DNA of 64,000 nucleotides from Kribbella soli (GCF_004331345.1 NZ_SJJZ01000004.1:620001-684000); one strand, 5' to 3'; shown: positions 51,998-60,352, numbered from the stretch's first letter. Notes: generated by a model not told the origin, from the sequence alone. Numbers and translations are program-made.

Positions 51998-52105
51998 TCA
52001 GTTCGCACTACGGCCGCGATACAGCCGGTAGACGACGAACGCCGAGAACCAGCCCATGAACACACAGACCAGGACCAGCAGCGTGGTGAAGACGACGTGC
52101 AGCAC
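51998..52105 (-). CDS. Tiny single-pass membrane protein (35 aa)
   Basis: From GTG 52105 to TGA at 51998 the minus strand encodes 35 residues. A hydrophobic segment VVFTTLLVLVCVFMGWFSAF is followed by VVYRLYRGRSAN, a basic tail giving an N-out/C-in orientation. It stops 8 bp before the nitrobindin start codon, so both may share a transcript. No good ribosome site is seen, and translation may be leaderless or from an upstream CTG. Family unknown. Confidence 0.5.
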   Translation of the reverse strand: MLHVVFTTLLVLVCVFMGWFSAFVVYRLYRGRSAN

Positions 52106-52154
52106 GTTGGTCAGTCTAGAGGATGGGTACGGCGGTTTCGGCTACGGTGGCGTG

Positions 52155-52517
52155 ATGTCCCGCACGCTGGTGATCAAACTGACCGCAGGCGCCGAGGAAC
52201 CCGAGCGCGCCAACCAGGCCTTCACCGTCGCCGCCACCGCCGTCGCGGCCGGTGCCACGGTCTCCCTGTGGCTCACCGGTGAGGCCGTCTGGTTCGCCGT
52301 ACCCGGGCGCGCGGAGGCCTTCGAACTCCCGCACGCGGCACCGCTCGCCGACCTGCTCACTGCGGTCCTCGAAGGTGGTCAACTCACCGTCTGCACCCAG
52401 TGCGCCAAGCGCCGCGACCTCACCGAACCGGACCTCCGTCCCGGCACCCGCATAGCCGGCGCCCCCGCCTTCACCGAAGAAATCCTCACCGAGAACACCC
52501 AAGCAATCGTCTACTGA
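52155..52517 (+). CDS. DsrE-family protein
   Basis: A 120-residue protein with a DsrE/peroxiredoxin-like fold: VIKLTAGAEEPERANQAFTVAATAVAAGATVSLWLTGEAV at the N-terminus and a CTQCAKRRDL segment carrying two cysteines at about 78-81. DsrE proteins carry or sense sulfur via cysteine, so the CxxC-like pair may be redox-active or bind metal. ATG 52155 is chosen; GTG 52152 is adjacent. It is divergent from the tiny membrane protein gene. A perfect 19-bp stem terminator follows. Confidence 0.88.
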   Translation: MSRTLVIKLTAGAEEPERANQAFTVAATAVAAGATVSLWLTGEAVWFAVPGRAEAFELPHAAPLADLLTAVLEGGQLTVCTQCAKRRDLTEPDLRPGTRIAGAPAFTEEILTENTQAIVY

Positions 52518-52530
52518 CAGCACGGTCCTA

Positions 52531-52578
52531 CCAACAGCACGGTCCGCGGCTCCGAAAGCCCGCGGACCGTGCTGTTGG
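52531..52578. terminator. Bidirectional hairpin terminator (19-bp stem)
   Basis: CCAACAGCACGGTCCGCGG (52531-52549) pairs perfectly with 52560-52578 around a 10-base loop, between convergent genes. ACAGCACGGTCC also occurs once more just upstream (52517-52528), allowing a shorter alternative fold. Confidence 0.88.
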
Positions 52579-52594
52579 TTGTTGTAGACAGTGG

Positions 52595-54535
52595 TTAGCG
52601 TCCGCGGCCGCCGTCGTCGCCTCGGCCGTCGTTGCCTTGGCCACGGTTGCGGTCCTGGCCGCGCTGTGCGGCCGGGGTGCCGGGGCGATCATTGGTTGCG
52701 ACACCTGCGCTGTCGACCTTGACCTTGCTGAGAGGCTCCTGGTCTCCCCGAGTGTGGTCGAACTGCGCTCTCTCGTCGGGCGGGAGCTCCTTGCCGGGAC
52801 CACTCTGCTGCTTGTTTCCCTGGGTGGCTCGTGCCTCGGCGATCGCTGGGTCCTCGGCCGCCTGCTCCGGCGGACGCCACTGCGTGCCCTGCGCTTGGCT
52901 GGTCGAAGGGCCCTCGGTTTGGCTGCCCGGGCTCTGGCCGTCCTCCTGACCAAGTCCCGCGGTCTCGTCGACGGCATTCTGCGAGGCGTTGGCGATCTGC
53001 TGCGTGTTCGGCCCCTTCGGCTGCGGAGGCTGCGCGCCGTCCTGACCCGCCTCCACGCCCTGCCCAGAAGCCTGCACCTGCTGCGCATCAGCCTGCGGCG
53101 CCTCAACCTGCTGAGCGTCAACCTCCTGGCCGTTCACCTGCTGCGCGTCGACCTGCTGGTTGTCGACCTGCTGAGCGTCAACCTGCTGGCCGTTCACCTG
53201 CTGGGCGTCGACCTGTTGCCCGTCGACCTGCGGTGAGTCCACCTGCTGCGGGTCGGCCTGTTGGCCGTCCTGTCCCAGGTTGGTGCCGTCGTTCTGCAGA
53301 TCGTTGTCGACGCCGGTCTCCTCGGCGACGTACGGGTTGACGCCCTCCTGCTCCGCGGTGACGTCGGTGTGCTGCCCGTCGTTCGCGTCCAGCCCCGAGT
53401 CGTCCAGCTCCGAGCTGTCCACCTCGTCCCCGTCGAGCGCGGAGTCCTGCTGCTCGACGTTGTTCTGCTGGAACCGCTCGTCGTTGTCGAGCGCACCCTC
53501 CTCGGCCACGTACGGGTTGACGCCCTCCTGCTCCGCGGCAGGCTCCGTCTGGCGCACGTTGTCCGCCTCGGCCGACGGGTCTTCCACCGCGCTGTCCGCA
53601 TCCACCGACGGGTCTTCCAGCGCGTTGTCCGCCTCGGCCGTCGGGTCATTTACCGCGTTGTCCGCGTCGATCTTCGGCTCGCCGTCGGCGTCGAGCGCGG
53701 GATCCGTCTGCTGACCGTCGTTCTCGTTGAGTCGGTCGTTCGGGTCGAGCGCACCCTCTTCGGCCACGTACGGGTTGACGCCCTCCTGCTCCGCGGCAGG
53801 CTCCGTCTGGAGTTCGTTGTCCGCCTCGGCCGACGGGTCGTCCACGGTGCTGTCCGCGTCGACCGTCGACTCCTGGTCCGCCTCGGCGTCCTCCTGCCGA
53901 TCCTCGGGGTTCCGTTCGTCCTGCTCGTCGGCGATCTCGTCGGCCGCAGCCGCCGCACCGACAGCCGTCCCGGCGGTGACCGGGTCGATGCCGTCCTCGC
54001 GGTCCTTCTGGCTGTCCTGCTCTTCCCGCTTCCGCCGCTCGTCGTCCGCCCGCGCCTGCTCGTCCTGCCGCCGCTGGTCCGCCTCGTCCAGGGCGCGGTC
54101 GTTCTCGTTCTGCTGGTCGTTCTGGACGTCGTTCTCCCGCTGATCGGGAATGCGGTCGTTGTCGACGTCGGACAGTTCCCTGATGTCTCTGTCGTCGATC
54201 CCGTCCCGGTCGCGGTCGTTGTTCAGGTCCTGGTCCTGATCCCGGCGCAACCTGTCGACGTCGCCGCGCAGGTTCTCGTTCTCCGACCTGAGATCTTGGA
54301 CCTGTGCCTCGGCCTGCGCGGCGTCGCGCTCCAGTTGCGCGGTGCGATCGCGCACGTCGACGTTCGAGTCACGCTCGGGGCCCCAGCGGTCCTGGAGGAT
54401 TCCCCGCTCGATCCCCGCCCGGCGCCGCTGCTGCGAAGTCAGGCGGTTCCAGAGGTTCTGCCCCATGCTCTTGAGGCGCCTGAACTCACTGACCAGGATC
54501 CGCAGGAGGTCTTCCGCTTCAAGTTCCTCAGCCAT
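52595..54535 (-). CDS. Large acidic, repeat-rich disordered protein
   Basis: A 646-residue protein with no signal peptide or membrane segment. Residues 1-100 are helical and coiled-coil-like (EELEAEDLLRILVSEFRRLK; DLRSENENLRGDVDRLRRD). Residues about 103-135 carry D-rich calcium-loop-like motifs (NNDRDRDGIDDRD, DVDNDRIPDQ), as in thrombospondin type 3 repeats. Residues 200-410 repeat EADN/EDPS units and three exact copies of EQEGVNPYVAEE (249, 335, 395). Residues 430-487 are QQVDA/QQVNG repeats, and the tail is Gly/Arg/Asp-rich. I recognise no family. ATG 54535 overlaps the upstream gene's stop by one base (TGATG), so the two products are made together. Confidence 0.85.
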   Translation of the reverse strand: MAEELEAEDLLRILVSEFRRLKSMGQNLWNRLTSQQRRRAGIERGILQDRWGPERDSNVDVRDRTAQLERDAAQAEAQVQDLRSENENLRGDVDRLRRDQDQDLNNDRDRDGIDDRDIRELSDVDNDRIPDQRENDVQNDQQNENDRALDEADQRRQDEQARADDERRKREEQDSQKDREDGIDPVTAGTAVGAAAAADEIADEQDERNPEDRQEDAEADQESTVDADSTVDDPSAEADNELQTEPAAEQEGVNPYVAEEGALDPNDRLNENDGQQTDPALDADGEPKIDADNAVNDPTAEADNALEDPSVDADSAVEDPSAEADNVRQTEPAAEQEGVNPYVAEEGALDNDERFQQNNVEQQDSALDGDEVDSSELDDSGLDANDGQHTDVTAEQEGVNPYVAEETGVDNDLQNDGTNLGQDGQQADPQQVDSPQVDGQQVDAQQVNGQQVDAQQVDNQQVDAQQVNGQEVDAQQVEAPQADAQQVQASGQGVEAGQDGAQPPQPKGPNTQQIANASQNAVDETAGLGQEDGQSPGSQTEGPSTSQAQGTQWRPPEQAAEDPAIAEARATQGNKQQSGPGKELPPDERAQFDHTRGDQEPLSKVKVDSAGVATNDRPGTPAAQRGQDRNRGQGNDGRGDDGGRGR

Positions 54536-55092
54536 CAGGCCACCTCGCTGGCATAGACGGAATATCCGAACCCGACCGCAGTGTCCTCCGGCCCCGGCTG
54601 GGACGCATACAGGTGGAACTCGGCTCCCGGCCGCAGCCAGACCGCCAAGTGCCGCCGGCGGCCGCGCCATTCCGGCGGAATGCGCAGGTCGTCGCCCGGA
54701 CCGACGTACACCGGCGGGCCCCAGTAGCGGCGGGCGATCTCGAGCTGGCCGGGCCAGTGCGCGTCGAGGCCTTCCTCGGCCTGCGGCAGCTCCGACGCGC
54801 CGATCTCGAACGCCGACCAGCCGCTCCGCGGCGACTCCGGCAGCACGGCGTCCGGCAGCACGAGCATCACCGTCTCGCGCTGGGTGACCAGGCCCCAGGT
54901 GTACCGATCGGGATCGATGTTGCCGGGCGCCCAGGGAAGCCAGCCGGTGGCGTCGGTGACGCGGTTGACCAGGGCACGGATCGCGTCCATGCCGGTGGCC
55001 GGCGGCCCCCAGATCGGTCGCCAGTCGACGACCTCGGCCAGATCGGCCATCGCCCGCTCGTCATCGTCGAACGACCGCTCCTGCGTCTTCAC
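54535..55092 (-). CDS. Hypothetical protein coupled to the acidic repeat protein
   Basis: A 185-residue soluble protein. It has several Trp/Pro-rich patches (VDWRPIWGPPATGMDAI, TGWLPWAPGNIDPDRYTW, RRYWGPPVYVGPGDD) and ends in a beta-rich stretch (HLAVWLRPGAEFHLYAS). No catalytic motif or known family is recognised. GTG 55092 follows GGAAGGAG at a good distance. Its stop codon overlaps the start of the acidic repeat protein, so the two probably act in one structure or process. It is divergent from the molybdopterin enzyme gene. Confidence 0.75.
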   Translation of the reverse strand: MKTQERSFDDDERAMADLAEVVDWRPIWGPPATGMDAIRALVNRVTDATGWLPWAPGNIDPDRYTWGLVTQRETVMLVLPDAVLPESPRSGWSAFEIGASELPQAEEGLDAHWPGQLEIARRYWGPPVYVGPGDDLRIPPEWRGRRRHLAVWLRPGAEFHLYASQPGPEDTAVGFGYSVYASEVA

Positions 55093-55256
55093 TCCGCCAC
55101 ACTCCTTCCGTCAAGTTTGCCCAGAGTATGCCCCGACCGGTGCCACCAACTGGGGTACAGACGCAGACCTGTGGATAACTGGTTCCGGGTACGCCGTTCG
55201 CGAGCAGTAACCGAAGTACGCCGTACACACGTCTCCAGCTGAGTTGTAGTAGAAAC

Positions 55257-56408
55257 ATGAAGCTCCCGGCCCCTCCGACGGAGAAAGCGTTCCCGTCGCC
55301 GCTGCACCACCCGCGGGTGGCGACGGTCGTCGGCCGCTGGCTCGCGACCGCCGTAACGATCTGCTTCTTCACCGGCCTCTACAGCCACTTCCTCCAGGAC
55401 ACCCCGAGCTGGCTGCCGATCCCCAGCCGGCCGGCCTCCCTGTACCGCGTGACTCAGGGGCTGCACGTGCTGAGCGGGACCGTGGCTGTCCCGTTGCTGC
55501 TGGCGAAGCTGTGGACGGTCTATCCGAAGCTGTTCGCGAAGCTGCCGTGGCCGCCGACCCGGCAGGCGCTCGGGACGCTGCTGGAGCGCGCGTCGATCCT
55601 GGTGCTGGTTTCGGCGATGGCTCTCGAGCTGTTCATCGGGTTCCTGAACACCCTGCAGTGGTACCCCTGGCCGTTCCCGTTCCGGCAGACGCACTACGCG
55701 CTGGCGTGGATCATCGTCGGCGCCCTGCTGGTCCACCTTGCCGTCAAGCTCCCGTTGATCCGGGCGAACTGGCGGCGGACGGCCGAGAAGGTGCCGGACT
55801 CTTTGCCGCCGGCAATCACCGGGCTGACCCGGCGCGGGCTGTTCCGGACCGTGGCCGGCGCCGCGACGCTCGTCGGCATCACGTCGGTCGGGCAATCGGC
55901 CCCGGCTTTCGGTCCCGTCGCCGTACTGGCGCCGCGGAAGCCGAACATCGGACCACAAGGCCTGCCGGTGAACCGTACGGCGGAAGCGGCCGGCGTCACC
56001 GGAATCGACGAGAACTGGCGCTTCATGATCATGGGACCGCAGCAGCTGTCCTACACGCTGGACGAGTTACGGGCGCTGCCGCAGAGCCGCTCCGAGCTGC
56101 CGATCGCCTGTGTCGAGGGCTGGAGTCAGGGCGCTCGGTGGGAGGGCGTCCGAATCCGGGATCTGCTCGAACTCTGCGGCGCCTCGATGCAGTCACGAGT
56201 TCGGGTCGTCTCGATGGAGAAGGGCGGGTTCTATGCGACGAGTGAGCTGCCGCCGGATTTCGCCGCTGATCCGCTGACGCTGCTGGCGCTCCGGTTGAAC
56301 GGCGGCGAGCTTGCGCTGGACCACGGCTTCCCCGCCCGCATCATCGCGCCCAACCGTCCCGGGGTCCTGCAGACCAAGTGGGTCCACCGGCTGGAGGTCA
56401 TCTCGTGA
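55257..56408 (+). CDS. Cytochrome b-like/molybdopterin oxidoreductase fusion
   Basis: A 383-residue protein. Residues about 25-165 hold four membrane segments with histidines placed like b-heme ligands (GLYSHFLQ, GLHVLSGTVAV, QTHYALAWIIVGALLVHLAVK). Residues 200-383 form a sulfite-oxidase-type molybdopterin domain (ENWRFMIMGPQQLSYTLDELRALP, conserved Cys in PIACVEGWSQGARWEG, and HGFPARIIAPNRPGVLQTKWVHRLEV). It resembles a single-chain version of MsrP/MsrQ-like or YedY/YedZ systems. The topology implies that the catalytic domain faces outward. A small membrane protein gene overlaps its end. Confidence 0.88.
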   Translation: MKLPAPPTEKAFPSPLHHPRVATVVGRWLATAVTICFFTGLYSHFLQDTPSWLPIPSRPASLYRVTQGLHVLSGTVAVPLLLAKLWTVYPKLFAKLPWPPTRQALGTLLERASILVLVSAMALELFIGFLNTLQWYPWPFPFRQTHYALAWIIVGALLVHLAVKLPLIRANWRRTAEKVPDSLPPAITGLTRRGLFRTVAGAATLVGITSVGQSAPAFGPVAVLAPRKPNIGPQGLPVNRTAEAAGVTGIDENWRFMIMGPQQLSYTLDELRALPQSRSELPIACVEGWSQGARWEGVRIRDLLELCGASMQSRVRVVSMEKGGFYATSELPPDFAADPLTLLALRLNGGELALDHGFPARIIAPNRPGVLQTKWVHRLEVIS

Positions 56409-56854
56409 AGACACGGATCGGGTTGGCCGTCGCCGGCGTCGGCCTCGGACTGTGGGGACTCTGGCTGCTGCTCAGCACCCTGGACCCACCAGCGCTGATT
56501 CGGCTGCCGATCTGGCTGGGTGGGGCCGTGGTGGCTGACGACTTCTTCCTCGTGCCGCTGACCATCGGGGTCGGCTGGATCGTCGCTCGCTGGTCGGCCC
56601 GGCCCGATCGGCACCGCGCTGTCGGCGCAGTGCGGACGACGATGCTGTACGTCGGGATCACCACCCTGATCGCGCTGCCGTTGCTCCTGCGACAGGGCAA
56701 GGGTGTGAACCCGACCGTGCTCCCCCGCGACTACCTCCGCGACTGGCTATTGCTGGAGGCAACGATCATCGCGGGCGGCGTGGCCGGCTACCTGGTTCAG
56801 CGCTTCACGTTCAGGAGGTCGCGGGCCTCGTCAGGGGACATCGGCGGCCGCTGA
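56405..56854 (+). CDS. Small membrane protein next to the molybdopterin enzyme
   Basis: A 149-residue protein with four hydrophobic segments (LAVAGVGLGLWGLWLLLS, WLGGAVVADDFFLVPLTIGVGWIV, TTMLYVGITTLIALPLLL, LLLEATIIAGGVAGYLV). GTG 56405 overlaps the oxidoreductase stop by four bases (GTGA). The family is unknown; co-translation suggests it assists that enzyme. Its last 58 bp overlap the convergent BKACE gene, an unusually long convergent overlap. Confidence 0.78.
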   Translation: MKTRIGLAVAGVGLGLWGLWLLLSTLDPPALIRLPIWLGGAVVADDFFLVPLTIGVGWIVARWSARPDRHRAVGAVRTTMLYVGITTLIALPLLLRQGKGVNPTVLPRDYLRDWLLLEATIIAGGVAGYLVQRFTFRRSRASSGDIGGR

Positions 56855-57621
56855 GCGAGGGTTGCCAGCGCGGCGGCGCGTTCGACGAGCTCGGCGTTGT
56901 GCGTGACCGGGTGGCCCTTCGCCAGTGTCAGCGTGTCCTCCATGCCGACGCGGAGGTTGCCGCCCTTCGACAGTGCGGCCAGCGCGACCGTCAACGACGT
57001 ACGGCCGATGCCGGTGGCGGACCAGGACGTGACGGCGTCGGGGAGCGCGTTGACGGCGGCGACGAGTGCGTCCGCCGTACCGGGCATGCCGCCGGGGACG
57101 CCCATCACCAGATCGCAGTGCACGCGACCGCCGTACGGCAGGCCGTACTTGTCGAGGAGCCGGTGCAGTGCGGCGACGTGACCGAGGTCGAACAGCTCGA
57201 ACTCCGGAACGACCTCGCGCTCCTGGGTGAGCTGGAAGAGCTGCGTCACGAACGGCCACGGGTTCATGAACACGTCGTCGCCGAAGTTGACCGTGCCCAT
57301 GGTCAGCGAGCAGGAGTCGGGTACGGCGTCCAGCACTCGCAGACGATCCTCGTACGGGTCGGTGACGGCACCGCCCGTCGAGAGCTGCACGATCAGCGCG
57401 GTGTTCTCCCGGACCGCCGCAACGGTGTCCGTCAGCCGGCCGAGGTCCAGCGTCGGCTTGTGCTCACCGTCGCGGATGTGGATATGGATCATCGCCGCTC
57501 CCGCGGCCTCGCAGCGCTTCGCCGTCTCGACCAGCTCGTCGAGCGTGGTCGGCAACGCCGGGTAGTCCGCCTTCGCGGTCTCGGCACCGGTGGGAGCAAC
57601 AGTGATCAGAGTCGACGCCAT
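56797..57621 (-). CDS. BKACE-type beta-keto acid cleavage enzyme
   Basis: A 274-residue TIM-barrel protein of the 3-keto-5-aminohexanoate cleavage family. It has TVAPTGAE at the start, the zinc-binding HIHIRD (residues about 48-53), QLSTGGAV, SLTMGTVNFGDDVFMNPW, and HCDLVMGVPGGMPG. These enzymes condense a beta-keto acid with acetyl-CoA to give acetoacetate and a new CoA ester. The substrate differs by member and cannot be set here. ATG 57621 (MASTLITVAP) is chosen. Confidence 0.92.
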   Translation of the reverse strand: MASTLITVAPTGAETAKADYPALPTTLDELVETAKRCEAAGAAMIHIHIRDGEHKPTLDLGRLTDTVAAVRENTALIVQLSTGGAVTDPYEDRLRVLDAVPDSCSLTMGTVNFGDDVFMNPWPFVTQLFQLTQEREVVPEFELFDLGHVAALHRLLDKYGLPYGGRVHCDLVMGVPGGMPGTADALVAAVNALPDAVTSWSATGIGRTSLTVALAALSKGGNLRVGMEDTLTLAKGHPVTHNAELVERAAALATLAQRPPMSPDEARDLLNVKR

Positions 57622-57714
57622 GGACGAATCCTGCCAGATCGCGCCCCGAAACGGATATTTGCCGGTCGGAGGGTTCGATGACCGGACGATCTCCCGCACG
57701 AGAGGATGTTTCCC

Positions 57715-58140
57715 ATGAGAGCCGTAGTACAGCGAGTCAGTCAGGCGTCGGTCACCGTGGACGGGGAGGTGGTCGGGGCGATCGACGGGCCCGGGCTACT
57801 GGTCCTGCTCGGCGTCACCCACGACGACACCCCCGAGAAGGCCGCCGCGCTGGCCGCGAAGATCTGGACCCTCCGCATCCTCCACGACGAACGCTCCGCC
57901 GCCGACGAACAGGCCCCGATCCTCGCCATCAGCCAGTTCACCCTGTACGCCGACACCCGCAAGGGCCGGCGCCCCTCCTGGAACGCCGCCGCCCCCGGCC
58001 CCGTCTCCGAACCCCTCTACAACTCCTTCTGCACCGCCCTCGAATCCCTCGGCGCCAAGGTAGAACGAGGCATCTTCGGAGCCCACATGGACGTCACCCT
58101 CACCAACGACGGCCCGGTGACCCTGATCCTCGACACCTGA
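57715..58140 (+). CDS. dtd: D-aminoacyl-tRNA deacylase
   Basis: A 141-residue enzyme that frees tRNA from D-amino acids and mischarged glycine. MRAVVQRVSQASVTVDGEVVGAIDGPGLLVLLGV, the SQFTLYADTRKGRRPS motif and a GIFGAHMDVTLTNDGPVTL C-terminus with the Gly-cis-Pro-like loop are signatures. AGAGGA precedes ATG 57715; an in-frame ATG at 57706 is possible. It stops 26 bp before the convergent secreted protein gene. Confidence 0.96.
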   Translation: MRAVVQRVSQASVTVDGEVVGAIDGPGLLVLLGVTHDDTPEKAAALAAKIWTLRILHDERSAADEQAPILAISQFTLYADTRKGRRPSWNAAAPGPVSEPLYNSFCTALESLGAKVERGIFGAHMDVTLTNDGPVTLILDT

Positions 58141-58165
58141 CGCGACCGCTAGAGACTGCCCGGTG

Positions 58166-58645
58166 TCAGGCAAGCTCCGCGCAGATGTCGTGCGCGATCT
58201 TGCCTCTGAAAGTGTGGGCGGTCGTCGATGGGTCGAAGGTCCAGCGGCCCCGCGTGATGATCAGGAACGTGTCGTCGGTGTTCACACTGGCCGGTTGCCC
58301 GATCAGTGCGGGCCCGACGTACACCTGAAGACCGGTCTGGGCATCGATGAACGTCGGCCCGGACACGTTGTAGCTGCGCGACTCACCGGAGGCGAGGTTC
58401 GTCGCCGTCAGTGCGAGCGCACCGGTGATGATCAGATCGCCGTTCGGCGATCCGGGCCGGACGACTGCAGCACTGTCGCCGAAGATCCGGAGTGCGAACG
58501 AGCAGTACTCCCCGGCGGGCGACAAGATCTCGAACGGCTCACCGTTGGGTACAACCGGCGGTGCGGCCTGTGCCGGCTCGGCCGCGACAAGACAACTGCC
58601 CAGCACGGCCGCCAGCAATGCAATCGAACGTGTGATGCGGGACAT
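58166..58645 (-). CDS. Small secreted protein of unknown function
   Basis: A 159-residue protein with a clear signal peptide (SRITRSIALLAAVLGSCLVAAEPAQA, cleavage near residue 28) and a single beta-rich domain (CSFALRIFGDSAAVVRPGS; SGESRSYNVSGPTFID; GRWTFDPSTTAHTFRGKIAHDIC). Two cysteines (about 48 and 156) could form a disulfide closing the domain. It is similar in style to secreted proteins widespread in Kribbella and Streptomyces. Function unknown. Confidence 0.82.
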   Translation of the reverse strand: MSRITRSIALLAAVLGSCLVAAEPAQAAPPVVPNGEPFEILSPAGEYCSFALRIFGDSAAVVRPGSPNGDLIITGALALTATNLASGESRSYNVSGPTFIDAQTGLQVYVGPALIGQPASVNTDDTFLIITRGRWTFDPSTTAHTFRGKIAHDICAELA

Positions 58646-58744
58646 GACTCCCCCTCCTGCTTGGCGTCACCCACGCCCCAGGACGCTTCGGCCAGCCTGT
58701 GCACGCCCGGCCGAGCGAGTCAACGCCTCACCCGCAAACAGACC

Positions 58745-58775
58745 GGCCCCCGGATCCGTGCGGGATCCGGGGGCC
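58745..58775 (-). terminator. Hairpin terminator of the anchor-P protein gene
   Basis: GGCCCCCGGATCC (58745-58757) pairs perfectly with GGATCCGGGGGCC (58763-58775) with a 5-base loop, 47 bp beyond the stop of the minus-strand secreted protein gene. Confidence 0.8.
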
Positions 58776-58822
58776 GGGGGTTCTGGGTCTATGAGGTTCG
58801 ACTCAGAGAGTGTCTGCTGCGA

Positions 58823-60049
58823 TCAGCTGACGACGCCGGCGGCCGAGTGACCGACGACAACCTTGGTGTTCAGGCTGTAGACGTCGACGACCAGCGCGTT
58901 CACCGAGATGTAGCGCTTCTGCCGCAGGACCTGGTTGAAGGTCAGGCGAGCAACACCCGGGATGTCCAGGGTCTTGTTCTCGCCGGTCGGGACGGCGTAC
59001 GACTTGCCGCCGACCTTGATGGAGGCGATCGTCGAGGACGAGCTCACGCCGCCCTTGCCGTCCTTGGTCTTCCACGCGGAGGCCGAGGACTCGATGGCGC
59101 CGACGGACAGCGAGCCGACCTTCACGCCCGCGACGTGCGAGGTGAAGTTGATGTAGGACTTACCCTCGCCGATGGCGCCGTTCTTGGTGGTGTAGACACC
59201 GCCGACGTAGGCGACCTTCGGGATGTTCAGCTCGCCGACCGCGACCCGGACCGTCTTGCCCTCAGTGCCCTGGCAGGTGGTCTGAAGCGACGTGGCGTCG
59301 GAGACGACCAGCTTGTCGGCCGTGGCCTTGGTGCCGTAGGCGTCACCGATGACCAGCGCGGTCGCCGGCTTCGAGATCTCGGCGCGGGTCTTCAGCACCG
59401 CGACGTCGACGCCCTGCGGGATGTACTGGTTCTTCACCGTCGCGTGCAGCACGACCGCCTGCGCGTACGAGTAGATGCCGGACGCGGTCTTCACGCCGCC
59501 GACACGGTTCAGCACGATGTAGCCCAGGCCCGGTACGGCGACCTTGGTGTTCGGCTTCGGGTTCAGCAGCGACGGCACCGAGATCGCGCCGATCCGCACG
59601 CCCGCGAAGGTGGTGCTGCCGGTGTAGGACAGCTTGCCCTTCGAGTACTTCGACGTGGTGGTGGTCTTCACGCCGGTCAGCGTGAGCAGGGTGCCGACGC
59701 GGACGTCGGCGGCCACCGCGGTGCTGGTGACGCCGGTACCGCTGGCGTTGTTGAAGCCGTGCGTGTCGGTCTTGACCGAACGCGCGATCGCCTGCCCGTT
59801 CACGTTCGCCGTGGCGATGTCGTTCTTGTCAGCCTTGTTGGCGTCCGTGGTGCAACCGAACTTGCTGATCACCTGCGGGCCACTGTTCGCCAGCCCGGAT
59901 TGAACATCGGTCCCGTACGCGTAGCCGCTGTAGCCGAAAACCGGCGAGGCGGACGCGGAACCCGACGTCAGCGCAATCGTAGAAGCCACGCCGACAACCG
60001 CCGCAACTCCGACGGCGGCGAGCTTCTTGTATCCGATGCGGGGTCGCAT
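58823..60049 (-). CDS. Choice-of-anchor P family secreted protein with two tandem domains
   Basis: A 408-residue secreted protein with a signal peptide at 1-35 (SGSASASP cleavage). The mature part contains two related halves of about 185 residues: the first from GYSGYAYGTDV to QAVVLHATVKN, the second from GDAYGTKATADK to VNALVVDVYSLN. Each half ends in a P-G-x-x-x-[LI]-x-[FL]-N strand pair (VPGLGYIVLNRV; IPGVARLTFNQV), and each carries one cysteine early on. This is the 'choice-of-anchor P' type, thought to be cell-surface exposed. No sorting signal or lipobox is seen. Role unknown. Confidence 0.82.
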   Translation of the reverse strand: MRPRIGYKKLAAVGVAAVVGVASTIALTSGSASASPVFGYSGYAYGTDVQSGLANSGPQVISKFGCTTDANKADKNDIATANVNGQAIARSVKTDTHGFNNASGTGVTSTAVAADVRVGTLLTLTGVKTTTTSKYSKGKLSYTGSTTFAGVRIGAISVPSLLNPKPNTKVAVPGLGYIVLNRVGGVKTASGIYSYAQAVVLHATVKNQYIPQGVDVAVLKTRAEISKPATALVIGDAYGTKATADKLVVSDATSLQTTCQGTEGKTVRVAVGELNIPKVAYVGGVYTTKNGAIGEGKSYINFTSHVAGVKVGSLSVGAIESSASAWKTKDGKGGVSSSSTIASIKVGGKSYAVPTGENKTLDIPGVARLTFNQVLRQKRYISVNALVVDVYSLNTKVVVGHSAAGVVS

Positions 60050-60259
60050 TGACCCCTCCTCCCTGAGTGATGACGTGACCCGAAGTGCGGGTCAGGACAC
60101 AGACACAACTCAGCCGATTGCGGTAGGTGACGAGCTGACCGCGCTCCGAGACCGAACCGTTACATTGCCGCTCGCTCCACGAGATTTCCGGCTCGCACCC
60201 GTAACTCGGCTGCGATGACCCGGAACCCCTGCCCGGTAAGCGATTTCGGGCATGCCAAA

Positions 60260-60286
60260 GGGCCCGGACGCGCAAGGTCCGGGCCC
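60260..60286 (-). terminator. Hairpin terminator of the sulfur operon
   Basis: GGGCCCGGAC (60260-60269) and GTCCGGGCCC (60277-60286) form a perfect 10-bp stem with a 7-base loop, 67 bp after the DUF1416 stop. The rest of the 303-bp spacer 60050-60352 shows only the promoter side of the secreted protein gene and no other gene. Confidence 0.8.
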
Positions 60287-60352
60287 CTCGGTGCTTACTT
60301 CAGGGTGGGCCACCGTCGGGTGGTGGTGGCACCATCAGTAACGAACGACTGG

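Noticed and set aside
53261..54556. 431-codon plus-strand frame rich in Leu/Val/Arg opposite the acidic repeat protein
   Set aside because: It is the complement of Asp/Gln/Glu-rich repeats; no start signal. The sense-strand gene has a start overlapping its upstream partner.
58163..60052. 629-codon plus-strand frame opposite the secreted proteins
   Set aside because: Antisense shadow with Asp/Arg/Val-rich composition and no domain; opposite strand has signal peptides and terminators in the right places.
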